Source of the DNA: Bidens hawaiensis
Taxonomy: Eukaryota; Streptophyta; Magnoliopsida; Asterales; Asteraceae
NCBI GenBank assembly: GCA_021521415.1
Contig: JAIQDT010000187.1
Coordinates: 2,410,601-2,474,600 of the forward strand
Direction of reading: 5' to 3'
Length of the DNA stretch: 64,000 nt
Part shown: piece after piece, positions 23,599 to 35,599 of the stretch
Layout of the letters: each line of letters opens with the position of its first letter
Position numbering within the stretch: the stretch's first letter is position 1
Position numbers and translations under genes: made by a program
The notes under the pieces: generated by a model
Seen by the model: only the letters and a program-made list of their open reading frames with translations
Told to the model about the DNA's origin: nothing
Databases searched by the model: none

Positions 23599-26574
23599 TT
23601 ATCTTTTAATTGCTTTATAGATTTAGTCTTATTTTTTTTTATGTTTTAGATTTTAGGGGGTGAAAAGTATAGAAAATACAAAAAGAATGTGCTTTCGTTT
23701 GTATAGATAAAATCCAAAAACATTAAAAATTTTCAAAATTCAAAAATATTGTGATTTCTGTTCTTTAATGTTTTCTCTTTAAATATCTAGAAAAACCAAA
23801 AAAATTTTAAAATTTTGAAAAACCAAAAAGAATATGTTTTATGTTTTGTACAGAAAAATCCGAAAAAGACAAAAATATTGTGTTTTAAAGTTTGTACAGA
23901 GAAAAACCAAAAAGATTTTTAGATTATTTTCTCGCTGAAAATTATGTCAGTTACTTAAGTTTGTGAAGCATGCTTGCATGTCTTGGTCCTATGATTCACT
24001 TGTGAATTGATGGTCAGCCATTTATTTATTAACTTAAGTTAACTGTGGTGATTAAATTTATCTTTATTTTATTTTTATGCTCCTCAAATTTTGAGTTTTT
24101 GAAGCAAAAAGAGAAAATGATAGTACGTTGATTTTCTTGACCCCAAGTTCAGCAAGAAGTAAGCTTAAAAGACTGTGTGCTTAATTGCATTGGTGCATTG
24201 GTAGGTCTTAAAACAACCCAGTAGAGTAAAGTATGTGATATAAATATAAAGAAACGCCAAATTGAAAGGGGTGTTAGTCTCTAGCAAAAGTCTTGGTGAG
24301 GATGGCAGAAATGTAATAACCAGTCATACTCAAGCCTTATATGTGTTGATCACCCAAAAATCAAATAAAGCAAATAACAAGCGTTAAAATTCTGGACATT
24401 GTGAGTCTTTATGCGGCTTAATCATCTGGGTATTCATATGCATGAATATTTCACTCGCTTTCTAGAGCAAACCCAAAGTCATTAAACTTGATCACCGCTG
24501 TACCTCGTACAATTTACATTACTGACTTGATCAAAATCCGCTGTTAGTCATACAATTGTTCCTCCCTTGCGTGCGTCTTAATACCATTAAGAAACGGACG
24601 CCAGGGGATACAATGTATGTAAGCCGACAGATGGACTCATGCATACTCACTCACAGTAAATGAAACTTGATGCATTGCTCAAAATTTCTCAATTGGTATC
24701 AAAAGTTTTGATCAACAATATAATGGTTTAAGTCAAGTTGGGGTGATTTGGCAAAAATCAAATTACGCTTGAACCGAGATTAGAGGCTGATAATCTCTGA
24801 TATTCTGTGCTCTAATTGAACTATTTAATCATATCACAAAAATACTTGAATGTGTGTTATTATATTTATGTGGACAACAATACCAATGACCGACTTATCG
24901 CCAGTCATAATATCGCTGAAATATAAAACTGTGATGGAAGGGCAATTTGGTCAATATGATTCTCTGCTCAAACTCGACAAAATTACAAAAATATGTATTG
25001 CTTTTGGTAAAATCGTTGAAAAATACAAAAAGATTGTCTATTTTTTTAATAGTTCGGATATTTTTCTGTAAATACATTCTTTAATTCTTAAATTTTTACA
25101 AAATACCAAAAATTTTTTTGTTTTCTTTATACAAAATATTTAAATAAAATTTAAGTTAAGTTTCGGTAATCTGAAACAATTTTAACGTATTAGGTTGTCG
25201 GGATATAAGGGTTTCTCGATAATTTAACTTATTGATTTATTTCATTAATTTATTCATTTATTTATTTAATTTAAAATTAAATAAAAAAGGGTTTAATTCG
25301 CTAAAATCCATTCGTTATGTATGGTTAACGAACTAGAAGATTCGTTAGCGAACTAGCTTCTGGTTCGCTAACCTAATTCGCTTCCGCACTCTGTAACGAA
25401 TCATCCCTTCGTTATACATATTTAACGAATCATAACACGAATCGTGTCTTGATTCGCTATCTTTAATTTAACGAATCACATTGTGATTCGCTAACATAAG
25501 GTAACGAATTGAGTTAGCGAATGGGCTAATTCGCTAACTTTAAAGTTAAATGAATCATCTGATTCCTACAAGCTGTACCTAGGGTTTCGTGTTTAGCTAT
25601 ATAAGACAAGATAACGAATAGGATTCCACTGTTCGTCTTCTTTCTTCATATTTCAGAAACTATTCAAATTCTCTCTGATATTTTCGATCTTTGTGTTTGA
25701 ACATTTCAAAGATTAATTTGAGTTTCTAAGGTATACATGTGTTTGGCGATATCATTTTCGTCAAAGATGACATTTATTTAACTGTTAAATTATGTTATTT
25801 CAGATTAAGGGTTTTGAACCTTTGAAACCGTTTGTGTATAATTTATGTTTTTAATTGTCTGATTTTGATACAATGTTGATCGGAATCCCTTTCCGATACC
25901 CTTGGTGGACTCTAATCATCTTTTGATTATTGTTTGCTGGGTTAATCATGGTTGTGTGTTCTTGATGGTACTGTTGGTTCGTTGATCCTTAGTAAATATA
26001 GGTAATGAGTCTCAATCTCATTCACCTACACTCACTAATGTGTTTCCGAACTCAACGAGTTGATTGTCATGTTGGTTCAACGATGGTTATGGCCGAATTG
26101 AATCTGGATTAAGATAATTGACTATTGTTGTTCATGTTAATTTTGACCTTGACTTTGTGAAGTCAAAGAAAAAGTCATAATTTTTGACCATTCGTTAGTC
26201 TTAGCGAATTGGAACTGTTTCGTGTCCAATTCGTTAAGATTTCATATGAACTAGCTTAGCGAATAAGACGTCACACGAATCAGAGTTTGATTCGTTTAAA
26301 ATATAACGAACTAGAGTTTAGTTCGTTAACTTAATTAGTGATTCGCTAGGTCCAGTTCGTTAAATTATTTACTTGATAGCGAATCGCTTGATTCGTTATC
26401 TTTGTATAACGAATCAGTGTGATTCTTAACGAATGACATAAAAAAAATTGTATATTCAATTGATTTAATTAAAGGATTTAAATTGTCTAATACGCGTAAC
26501 TAGATTAAATACATTTATCTTTTGAATATATGGTGATATCTATTCTCATATACGTTTTATTTATACAGTAAATC
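23599..26574 (+). other. Spacer between pol and ORF3 in the Copia element
   Basis: About 3 kb without a recognisable gene. The left part has A-rich repeats of the AAAAACCAAAAA kind (23680-23910). TTCGYTA/TARCGAA motif clusters recur at about 25290-25560 and 26180-26440. A possible internal leader for ORF3 lies around 25590-26574, with pyrimidine-rich ttcgtcttctttcttc near 25632, but I see no clear TATA box. Confidence 0.6.
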
Positions 26575-29500
26575 ATGGCTGAACAAGAACAACCACAGGA
26601 ACAACCTCGTCAAGAACAACCACAAGTACAACCACCACAACAAGCTGAAATGGTCTTATTACCGTTCGATAAGAAGCACAACATCTGTGCTTATGTCGAT
26701 CATGATGTGGCTGATTTAAAGACGTTCGGAGCGATGTTGAATTTCTTACGCCGTTCAAAGATACATTATGCAATCACTGCTAAACCTAAGGTGTATCTTA
26801 GTATAATCAGGCAATTCTGGAACACGGCAGTGTATGTTGAGGAAAGTAATTGGGTTCAAGCTACAATTAATCAGCTTCCGATCACGATCGATGTTGAGGT
26901 CATTCGTCGGGTACTACAATTTGATGATAGTGATGATTACCCAAGTGAATTTGACAGGACGCTGGTTTGGGGTCTATTCACAAGATTAAGTTATGGGGGT
27001 GATATTCGTCGGTCCATGTTGAACAAGAACGGTTTATGTCCACCTTACAAGTATTTGCTGCATGTCTTGCTTCATTGCTTGAGTGGACGTCGCGGTGGTT
27101 TCGATGAATGTAGACTGAGCTTACAATCGGCATTTGTTGCTTTAATCCTGAACAAGCCATTCAACTATTCAGAACTCATCTTTGATCATTTGAAAGAGCA
27201 AGTTCAACAAAATCTACCGTCAAAGAAGTTCTTGATGTATCCACGCTTTCCACAATTAATTATTCAAGATTTGATACCGGATTTGGTGATTGATCGATCG
27301 TTGGTGAATGATGTTCTTGATATGGAACATATGAAAGCTGAAACGGTACATCGGATGTTGATTTATCGAAAGGATAAGCCACAGGACAAAAGGATGATTG
27401 GTCATATAATCAATCCAGATTATGTATGTCCTCCTAATGAGCGCTGGATCCATGATGATTCGGATTCTGAGCGTGAAGGGGGAGAAGGTGGGAACAATAA
27501 TAATGGTGATGGTGATGCTGGAGCTGGTGAGCGAGCTCTGAAAGAACAACAAGATGCAGTCGATGCTGCTCTAGCTGCCACCATGAAAGCTCAGCAAGAA
27601 CGAAAAAGAAAAGCCAAGGCTGTAACTACTGATGAGCCACCTAAGAAGCCCCGTGTATCCTCTGGGGCTGGTGTAATTATTGGATCACCACCACCTCGTC
27701 AATCAACTACTCAAAGCTCGGCGGTGCCGCTAACTACTAGCACCCCGATGCTCACATTAACAACGACGATGGTGTCACATGAGAGGCTCGGCTTGATTCC
27801 TCAAACGGCGTTGACCGAGATGCCGAGGCCTCCTGCTGTGTTGTCAACTGTTTCTTCCACCACTACAATGGGACCTCCTCCTCTTCCAACAACTACTTTT
27901 CCTCCGCCTCTGCCTAGTGATGTCTCTTTCATGAGAATCACTCGACCTCAGGGACCTATTCAACCAGTTCATTCATCAGTATACAATTTGTCACCTTGAC
28001 GTCAAACAGAAATGCTGCTTAATCTGTTACACTTATATGAAAAACAAATGGCAGCTGACCGACTCAATCAAGAACGACTCATGGAGAATCAAAGAAAAAT
28101 GATGAGTTACATTTCGTTCTGTCAAAAGGAGACCAAGTCGTTGCGTGCGATTGTTGAGTCTCAGGGGGTGAAATTAAAAGAACAAGATGAGTTAATTTTA
28201 CAATTAACTTGTAAAGAAGATGCCCTCAAGAAACTCAAAAATGATGATGATGATCCTGACGAGTCTGATGCAGGAGGTGAGCCTAAACAATCACATGGTT
28301 CATCCTCTGGTGCTGGTGTGAGTGGCGCTGATGATTCAAACAAACAGATAATTTCATTTCAAGATCCAACAGCGGCCAAGCCGATAGAGATTATTGAGGC
28401 TAACACGGTAATATTTATTGATGAATTGGGGATAGTTAGAAGTATGGTGAACAAAGATGAGATACAGATCGGTGAGTTTGTGATTAGATCTTTGACAAGG
28501 GAGCATATCTCGATTCTACTTGGGCTAAATGACGATCAGCTGACTGCATTAGAGACTGAGCCCGATGTCGAAATGATCAATGAGAACGAAATGGAAGATG
28601 ATCCAGTATTTATGAATACAGACTTTATTTATGAGAACGAGGAGATTGAAATGGAGGATGTTACTGCTGAAGAGTACCCGGACTTGTATCAACACGCAAA
28701 TGTTGATCAAGGTGCTCCGGTATTTCATGAAGACGTAATTAAAGAAACTAAGGATGATTTGGAGAATATTGTGCAGCGAACGGTTCCTTCACTCAAAGAA
28801 GTGACTGATGATGACATTGAAAGATGGTTCAAACGCCAGAAAGTGGGTAAGATCATCAGTGCTTTTCGGTATGTAGATAAAGAAAGAAAGGATGCCGCTG
28901 CTGCTTGGATTGAGGCAAATCAGAAGACTACCTTCAAGACTGTTTCTAAGGTACATGGTGATATTTTCTCCTGGCTTTATGATTCAGACCTTAAGGTATG
29001 TATTGTGAAATGGGAAAAAGGTGTGCAATATTACGAGAGGATAATGGATGTGCTAACATTACCGCGTTGGGATGTACGCACCCTCGCGAGACGTTCATTT
29101 ATCAATCGTGGGGGCAACCGAACTGCTGAGTGGTTTCATCAACAATTACTGTTCAAGGTCAATCATGGCTTCAAGTTCTTCAAGCCCCAGGTCCCAAGAC
29201 GTAAACGTACTGATGAGATTGATCCAAGGACCGGCTGGAAGAAACTTGTTTTGAAAGTGAAGCCACCAAAGATAATGAAAAGAGTTCCTGTGAAGACAAT
29301 GCCGCAAGATATTTATCTGTCTTTCAACCGTTGGTACTATGACAATCGTACTGGCGAGGCCGTTATTGTTCGTGGTCGAGGACTACAGACTGAGCTCATC
29401 AAGATAATCGATCCGATGTGGTTGGTTAATTTAACAGAGACAGACAATGACGTGCTACACAGGAAGCAAATTTTGTTTGAACGCCAAGAAGATTACGACC

Positions 29501-29589
29501 TGGCTATGCAATTCCAACGAGTTGTTCGTGTATGCCATGAACATGGGATTCATAGTTGCAGAGATTGGCAGACAAAGCGTTTCAAATAA
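26575..29589 (+). pseudogene. Third ORF of the Copia element, about 1000 codons, one in-frame stop
   Basis: The frame runs from ATG 26575 to TAA 29587-29589 with one interruption, TGA at 27997-27999 (a CGA-to-TGA type change). The N-terminus is Gln/Glu/Pro-rich. A conserved-looking block follows (about residues 25-230) with LNFLRRSKIHYAI, RQFWNTA and KKFLMYPRF. I associate this block with hypothetical proteins of Asteraceae retroelements (unverified). Then come an acidic/Ala-rich linker with basic KRKRKAK (about 27600), a Ser/Thr/Pro-rich stretch, a coiled-coil-like segment just after the stop (28020-28230), an acidic stretch, and a basic C-terminal part with PRRKRTDEIDPRTGWKK. I see no signal peptide or transmembrane segment, so it does not look like a retroviral-type envelope. 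The preserved frame contrasts with the broken gag and pol. Confidence 0.8.
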
Positions 29590-29608
29590 GTTAAAGACAA
29601 AGAACTCA

Positions 29609-29623
29609 AGACGAGGGGGTGTC
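29609..29623 (+). promoter_or_regulatory. Polypurine tract of the Copia element
   Basis: The purine-rich aagacgagggggtgtc lies directly before the 3' LTR. It is the expected plus-strand primer, with GAGGGGG as its core. Confidence 0.8.
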
Positions 29624-30187
29624 TGTTAGTGCACGGTTTTGCGTCTCGAGTCTTTGTAATTATCCTTAATGTTTATTTGATTATTTTAATGTAATATTTA
29701 ATGTTTATTTATCTAATTCGCTATGTTCAGTCTAGTTCGCTAGGGAATGTCAGAGAACTAAGACTAGTTCGTTAAGGTTAAGTCTAGTTCGCTAGGAATG
29801 TTAGCGAACTAGGACGTTATAATGTATTCCCTCCTAATTCGTTAGGGGATGTTAACGAATCAGGGGGTGGTTCGTTAAGTTAATTTAGTTAACGAAGGGG
29901 AAGCTGGTTCGCTAGGGGATGTTAGCGAACCAGATCGTCTTCTATATATAGTGAACCACTGTTCACTTGTAAAAAAGAAGTTTTTGGAGAGAACTAATTA
30001 TATTCAGAAAGGTTAAAGTATTCTCTTTCTCTCTCAAGCTTCACGATTAATATTATTGATAATATATATTACATAACAATCAAACTAAGGTATAAAAGAG
30101 TTAGATCCGTTTAATTAATATCAACATATAGATCTGGATCAGATCTAAGTTATTGATTAGAACGAGTGTAAATCAGGGGATCAAACA
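29624..30187 (+). repeat. 3' LTR of the Copia element
   Basis: 564 bp, the same length as the 5' LTR, with six substitutions counted by eye and no indels. It carries the same TTCGYTA motifs and TATA box (about 29942-29951). It ends ATCAAACA and is followed by the taaac duplication. Confidence 0.97.
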
Positions 30188-30545
30188 TAAACCTTGAACT
30201 TTAATTGTTTACTTTTCGCAACAATTATTTTATTTAAAGATCTTCAAGACAACCCTTCTAAATCCAAGACTTCTTTCCTTTTAGGCATTATACGTTAAAC
30301 CCGTCGTTCCGGCAAATCTCCAAATTAACATCATTCAAGTTTATTACTTGAACGTGAGTACTTTCATACCTCGTTTTCCATCTTTTGTTTTGGGGTGACA
30401 TTTCATCTTATCTAAACTAAATGTTTTATACCTGGGTCTTAAACCACAAACGTTATTGTATACCTTACTTAAATAAATGCTCGATTTGGTGTTCTATGAT
30501 TATATGTCTATGTGTTTATCGCTTTTGGTTGGTTGATTTATAAAT

Positions 30546-30671
30546 CCTAGACTATTTGGCATCCCCTTATAGCAAGGTGTCGTTAACGTAATGCAATTGA
30601 CGATAACTATAAATTCCTAGACTAATTGGCATCCCCTCATAGCAAGGTGTCGCTAACGTAATTCTATTAAC
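30546..30671 (+). repeat. Two-copy tandem repeat inside the B1 LTR
   Basis: Two copies of a roughly 75 bp unit around CATCCCCTTATAGCAAGGTG and GTTAACGTAAT. The same duplication is present in B2 in reverse (about 36126-36250), so it predates both insertions. Confidence 0.85.
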
Positions 30672-32511
30672 GATTTTATCTATTTATCCAAGTTATTGCT
30701 TTTATTTATCGTTTCGTATACAAGATTGTGGATTTTTAGTACTATATACTATTATACTCAAACTTATGAATTGCTCACCAACCTTTGTGTTGATAAACTT
30801 TATTTTATGAAATGTTACAAGTTTGCATCTAGGTTGATTAAGGAGCTCGAAGAAAATGTCACAAATAACTCTAGGATATTAGCAAAAATGAAAAATATTT
30901 GATTTGATATGTTTTGTTATATTTTGTTGTATTTGACTTATGAATATTGTTATATGACATTTTCGATGTTGTGAAATGAAATGAGTTTGTTACATATTAT
31001 CGCTTTAAATAGTGTCACGCGCTTATGAGCAATCGTTGCACCCCGGCATGTTCCGCCGCCTTTGATCGGGGTGTGACAGAACATCCCCAATATGTCCATT
31101 TTTATTAGAAGTTAAAGAAATGTCTATAACTAAAGAAAATCACCAATATGTCCATAACAATAAGGTTGGTTCCTACTTATTCTCTATTCTCTGCCAGCCT
31201 ACCTTTTCTACAATCAATAAATAATAGTTTATGTATACGCTAAGTTCTGTATTTATATGTTAAAAAACATGAGGATCCTACTCTATTGCAACCATCTTGT
31301 TCCCGTCAAAACCTAGCTCTAGCCATCACGTCCCCGTAGGAACCTAACATATTATATTTAATTAGTATACATGCGGCCTCACTTTTTTATACCTACCCCG
31401 TATCTATTCTAATTTACAAATACCAAATAATTTTTTTATTTTAAAAAATAACAAAAAAAAACGTCGGATCCGTAACCCCACTTTTTTAATGGCAAATTTT
31501 ATAAAAAAAAACTAGCCAGACACTAGTAAAAACCCTAAGACAAACAACTAACAAAGCCAAAAGGTGGAAAGAAAAACACCAAAAAAACTATTAAAAACCA
31601 AAATTTTCACAAGATTAACATAGAGCTTTAAACTCTTCTTGTTCTATAGTCTTGCAAACAAGATCTTTCATGCCCTCGAGATTCATCTCTAAGTCACGAG
31701 CCAACCTAATCGCTGCATCAACCTCCTTCAAGTCACGACCAACCTAATCGTACACTCAGTTTTTCTCACATACCTACTTTTATGTATTTCTTTGAACAAC
31801 ATTTTTATATAAAAAATATAAAACAATAACCGACGCATAATTAAAAGGAAAGAAATAATTTGATGGATAATAATAAGTTAATTTAGAACCCAAAAATATA
31901 TTTTATAAAAAACAAATAGTGTTATATTTGTTTGGTTGTAACTTAACTTGTTTTTGTCACTATTTGTTTTGTATAAAATATATTTGTTACCCTTGTTATT
32001 ATCCATCAAATACTAGTTTCTATTTAATTGTTTGTTTAGGTTCTGTTTTATATTTTTTTTATTAAAAAAATGGTATTTGATTGTAATACAAAAAGTAAGT
32101 AGGTGAGAATAAGTGGGGGCGGATGTATCCGACTTTTCTTAAAAAAAGAAGAAGTATATGGTAGGTGTAAATTAGAATACATACGGGTAGGTGCAAAAAG
32201 GTGAGGCCGCATGTGTACTGATAAATATAATAAGTTAGGTTTCGACGGGGACATGACGGTTGACGCTAGGTTTCGACGGGGACAAGATCGGTGCAATAGA
32301 GTCGCTTCCTCGTGTTTTTTAACATATAAATACGGAATCTAGCATATAAATAAACGTGTGACCATTATTTATTGGTTGGAAAAAGAAGGTAGGTTTGTAG
32401 AGAATAGATATGAGACCTAGCTTATTGTCAAAGACATATTGGAATTTTCTTTGTTTATGGACATTTTCTTGACTTCCCCAATAAAATGGACATATTGAGG
32501 ATTTTCCCTTA

Positions 32512-34013
32512 AATATATTGTGTTATCTGAGGTGAAAATCGTGTGGGCTTAGCTGGTTAGCAAATTAACAGTGTGAGGTTTGAATGATTTAGAGTTGGTT
32601 TGAAGAGTTGGAAAAGAGTTGTGGACGAGTATAGAATTTAATGGGCCATGAATGGGCTGGTGAAATATAAATGAGTCGCAATAAAGCTGAAAATGTGTTA
32701 AATGGATTGAGTTTGTAATTTATATATTAAAAATTGTTAATTTTAGATAATTACATATTATAAAGTTAATTATATTATAAGTTTAGATAGGTGTCAACTC
32801 AACCTTTTAAATTTTCACATAACTCGATCGAGTTGATAGCTATACCCAAACACATCTTGTTTGTTAAACAAGTCAAACCTTTATTTTATTATGTGTTATT
32901 CAATTTTTTAATGTGTAAATTACTATTTTCAAACATTTAACACCAACCAAACTACATCTAGATAATGGGTAAACGAGCAACAAGCTGCACCGCTATCCGT
33001 TTTTTGTTTGTGTTGCTCGTTTAACTTTAACTAAATTACAAATAAATGAGACAACCTAAATGAACGGATTTTCTTGTTCGTGTTAGTTCATTAAAAAAAA
33101 TGAACATATTATGTCCGTTTATGTACGTTCGTTAATATCCGAAATATATGGATTTAGATGATAAACAAACACAAATGGTCATAACGAACATAAACCATAC
33201 AAATAACTATCAAGATTATATTATAACTAATAGCAAAACAAGAAGCTTTGTGCTTAAGCGAATAGTTTCTCTGACCTCCAGGTCGCATCACGTGGCAATT
33301 TATTATTGGTAAGAAGAATAAATTTACGTTTCTACCTTTGAAATCTAATAAAGTTTTCATACGATTCCTAAAGTTTAAATGACGCGCATTTCTTTCACTA
33401 GAATCTTAATATAGTTATCATATGACTCTCGAACGTTAATAATTCCTTTTTTAAAACGATTTACGTTTCTATCCCTGAACTTTAATAGAATTGCTAGTTT
33501 CTTTTTATAACACAATATTGTTTATCTTTTATCCTTTTTAAAATAACGTCAAAATTAGTGTAATTTCACTTTTGCCCACCCGAGGGTTCACACATATGTA
33601 TGTTATATGCGCGCACCGCAAGCAGGGCGTAAGAGATATCAGTTTAGTAATTTTTTTTTTCATTTTTTCTTTTATTTTTTTTATTCATTTTTCTATTTTT
33701 TTAATTAACTTATTAATCTAACTTTTAATTGCAGACATGTTTAGTTAACCATGTGTCTTGGTCGCTTTCACAATCATTTAGGTTAATGCCTACATAACCT
33801 ATATCATTCCATCAGCGTGCTAGTTAACAAATGCATCTTCATCAGTACCCTCCCACGATTCTATCACGAAGCATGAGCTCTAATATCTGTTAATAATAAA
33901 ACACCAACAAGTGTTGTGTGTGTGATGAAGAGTGGTCTTTTTAAAAAATCGTATGCTTCACGTAAAATCAAATTAAACATAGAGATTCACTGTTTTTAAA
34001 TATTTTTTGGCAT
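32512..34013. other. Unassigned AT-rich intergenic sequence
   Basis: No gene is recognised. Around 32970-33190 there are TGTTCGTTTA-like motifs resembling the interior of hAT-like MITEs, but I found no inverted termini. A GC-poor block with T-rich runs lies at 33640-33700. Confidence 0.35.
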
Positions 34014-34151
34014 TTTAGATTTATTTGGCTATGTGTTATTGTTGAATTCAACCCCATGAATTTATCATGTAAGAGCATTCTTAACCTATCTTTCATCTCA
34101 ATATCTATAATTACATTACATTTGTCTTTCATGTTCAATTAAATAATATTT
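34014..34151. repeat. Left copy of a 138 bp direct repeat
   Basis: It starts tttagatttatttggctatg and matches 35064-35201 with three differences by eye. It contains the left end of the MITE at 35126 (GAGCATTCTTAACCTAT) and is cut where the Athila LTR fragment begins. Confidence 0.9.
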
Positions 34152-35063
34152 GTGTGATGAACTACAACCACCCGAAGTTGTTAGAATTGGTATTCGAGAA
34201 ATTGAAGTCAATCCTAATCTTTCTACTTTACGAAACTACTTGCCAACTTAAATTGACATTATTGAGATTGTATGGCATTAGGAAAGGGTGGACTTTAAAA
34301 TGCGCATATCATCTCCTTAGTGCCAAAGATGCTCAATTAAGGTTTAAGGAGCTATCTATCATATATTGCTATGGCAAGTTTATCACATGTCTACATATTA
34401 ATTATCAATGCGAAAATGGAGTGGATTCTTGATCTTAGATGGTAACCTTCGCATAATTGAACAACTCGTTTAGAATTTCTTATCTTGGTCACCTATATAT
34501 TATATATAAGTATTTATATTTTATAAAAAGTTAAAAATTAACCCTAAAATGACTAAAACCTCCGATTAAAGCAAAACAACGGTTCGTTATTAGAATCCTT
34601 TGTGTCCACGGATCGATACTTGGTTCTTACCAATACTATTCTACATATACGATAGGTACACTTGCCTATTTTGTGTGTGTTTAGTCTTTGTGGAAATCAC
34701 TTTTATAAATTTAAAACACGATCTTCTGCAAAATCAAATCATTCCATTCCATCATATTTTACGCCACGCGCAGCACACATCAAGTTTTTGGCGCCGTTGC
34801 CGGGGACACGGTACGTTTCTAAGAACGATCCAAGTTTTAATTTAATCATTGTCTATAATTGTACAAATTTTAACTTCTATTTTATTTTATCTTTATTTTT
34901 TTTACTAAATACTAAAATATATAATTTTACGACTAGCCTATTTTTACCTTACTTTAGCTTAATTAATTTAGACCTTAGCTTAGTTTAGTTAAAATAGCGT
35001 AGCATAACACGTAGTTTAACTTAGATTAACCTTTAGATTAACTTTAGCTAACTTAGATTAACC
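34152..35063 (+). mobile_element. Athila fragment: truncated 5' LTR, primer site and leader
   Basis: 34152-34779 matches the 3' 632 bp of solo LTR A almost base for base. The LTR ends CAGCACACA at 34779. After nine bases comes TGGCGCCGTTGCCGGGGA (34789-34806), complementary to the 3' end of tRNA-Asp, the Athila primer site. The remaining 255 bp is A/T-rich leader with repeated TTAGNTTAA motifs. The fragment is truncated on both sides and lies between 138 bp direct repeats rather than a 5 bp duplication, so it did not arrive as a normal integration. Confidence 0.88.
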
Positions 35064-35201
35064 TTTAGATTTATTTGGCTATGTGTTATTGTTGAATTCA
35101 ACCCCATGAATTTATCATGTAAGAGTATTCTTAACCTATCTTTCATCTCAATATCTATAATTACATTACATTTGTCTCTCGTGTTCAATTAAATAATATT
35201 T
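35064..35201. repeat. Right copy of the 138 bp direct repeat
   Basis: The second copy of 34014-34151. From 35126 it continues into the full MITE. Confidence 0.9.
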
Positions 35202-35428
35202 TTTTTTTATATTTTTATCATTAAAGTTTTTTCTCTTATCTACTCACAATCAATTTGACAAATATTAAAAAATAAATAGGGCAAACTTTATTTCCCAAAA
35301 TTTACAAAAAAATCAATACGTTTTCTCTTACCATCTTATAATTCACACTCACAACAACTCAAAACTTCACCCTGCAATTTGCAAGTTTCTCTCACATAAA
35401 TTTGGGGAATAGGTTGAGAATGCTTTAA
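35126..35428. mobile_element. MITE with AGCATTCTYAACCTAT termini
   Basis: The left terminus GAGTATTCTTAACCTATC and the right terminus (complement AAAGCATTCTCAACCTATTC) are inverted repeats about 300 bp apart, with an AT-rich core and no coding. A second, truncated left end is present at 34073. Confidence 0.6.
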
Positions 35429-35599
35429 TATTGCGCCATGCAGTGCTAATTGTATGCTAACTGGACACTCGTTGAAACCACTTTTGAAGCCACCTGACCC
35501 TGTTGTGGTTCAGACGAGAAATGGCTTAAACGGATTTTTTGTTTTTAAATATAAAAATATAAACTAAAAAATATTTTTTATACTAAAAAAACATTAAAC

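Larger units (their letters stand above)
15247..30187 (+). mobile_element. Full-length Ty1/Copia retrotransposon, Sirevirus-like, with a third ORF
   Basis: The element is 14,941 bp. It is bounded by two 564 bp LTRs (TGTTA...ATCAAACA) and a perfect 5 bp duplication, taaac (15242-15246, 30188-30192). Order: LTR, initiator-tRNA-Met primer site, repeat-rich leader, gag with two zinc knuckles, pol in Copia order (protease, integrase, RT, RNase H), a 3 kb spacer, a third ORF of about 1000 codons, polypurine tract, LTR. I count six differences between LTRs (about 99% identity), so insertion is recent. Gag and pol carry several stops and frameshifts, so this copy cannot encode its own enzymes. It lies inside the B1 solo LTR. 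Confidence 0.96.
13630..31078 (+). mobile_element. Solo LTR (B1), split by a nested Copia element
   Basis: It starts TGTGACATTCGTC and ends GATCGGGGTGTGACA, with a perfect 5 bp duplication, gaaca (13625-13629, 31079-31083). The Copia element occupies 15247-30187; the LTR itself is 13630-15246 plus 30193-31078, about 2.5 kb. A TATA-like ctatatataca lies near 14025, about 395 bp from the 5' end, matching the TATAAATA position in B2. It is homologous to B2 at 35718-38108 in the opposite orientation. No internal region remains. Confidence 0.9.
13622..32509. mobile_element. Long-TIR (foldback or MULE-like) element, split by nested retroelements
   Basis: The right arm (about 32150-32509), read on the complement, starts AGGGAAAATCCTCAATATG and matches the left arm AGGGAACATCCCCAATATG. 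The arms match imperfectly for about 350 bp. The left arm is broken after gaaca (13625-13629) by the B1 solo LTR and resumes at 31084, running to about 31435. Without the insertion the element is about 1.43 kb. The core (31440-32150) is AT-rich with no recognisable transposase. I found no exact target duplication, so the superfamily is open. Confidence 0.7.

Noticed and set aside
26573..26773. Minus-strand Val-rich frame opposite the ORF3 start
   Set aside because: Shadow of the Gln/Pro-rich N-terminus of ORF3 on the other strand.
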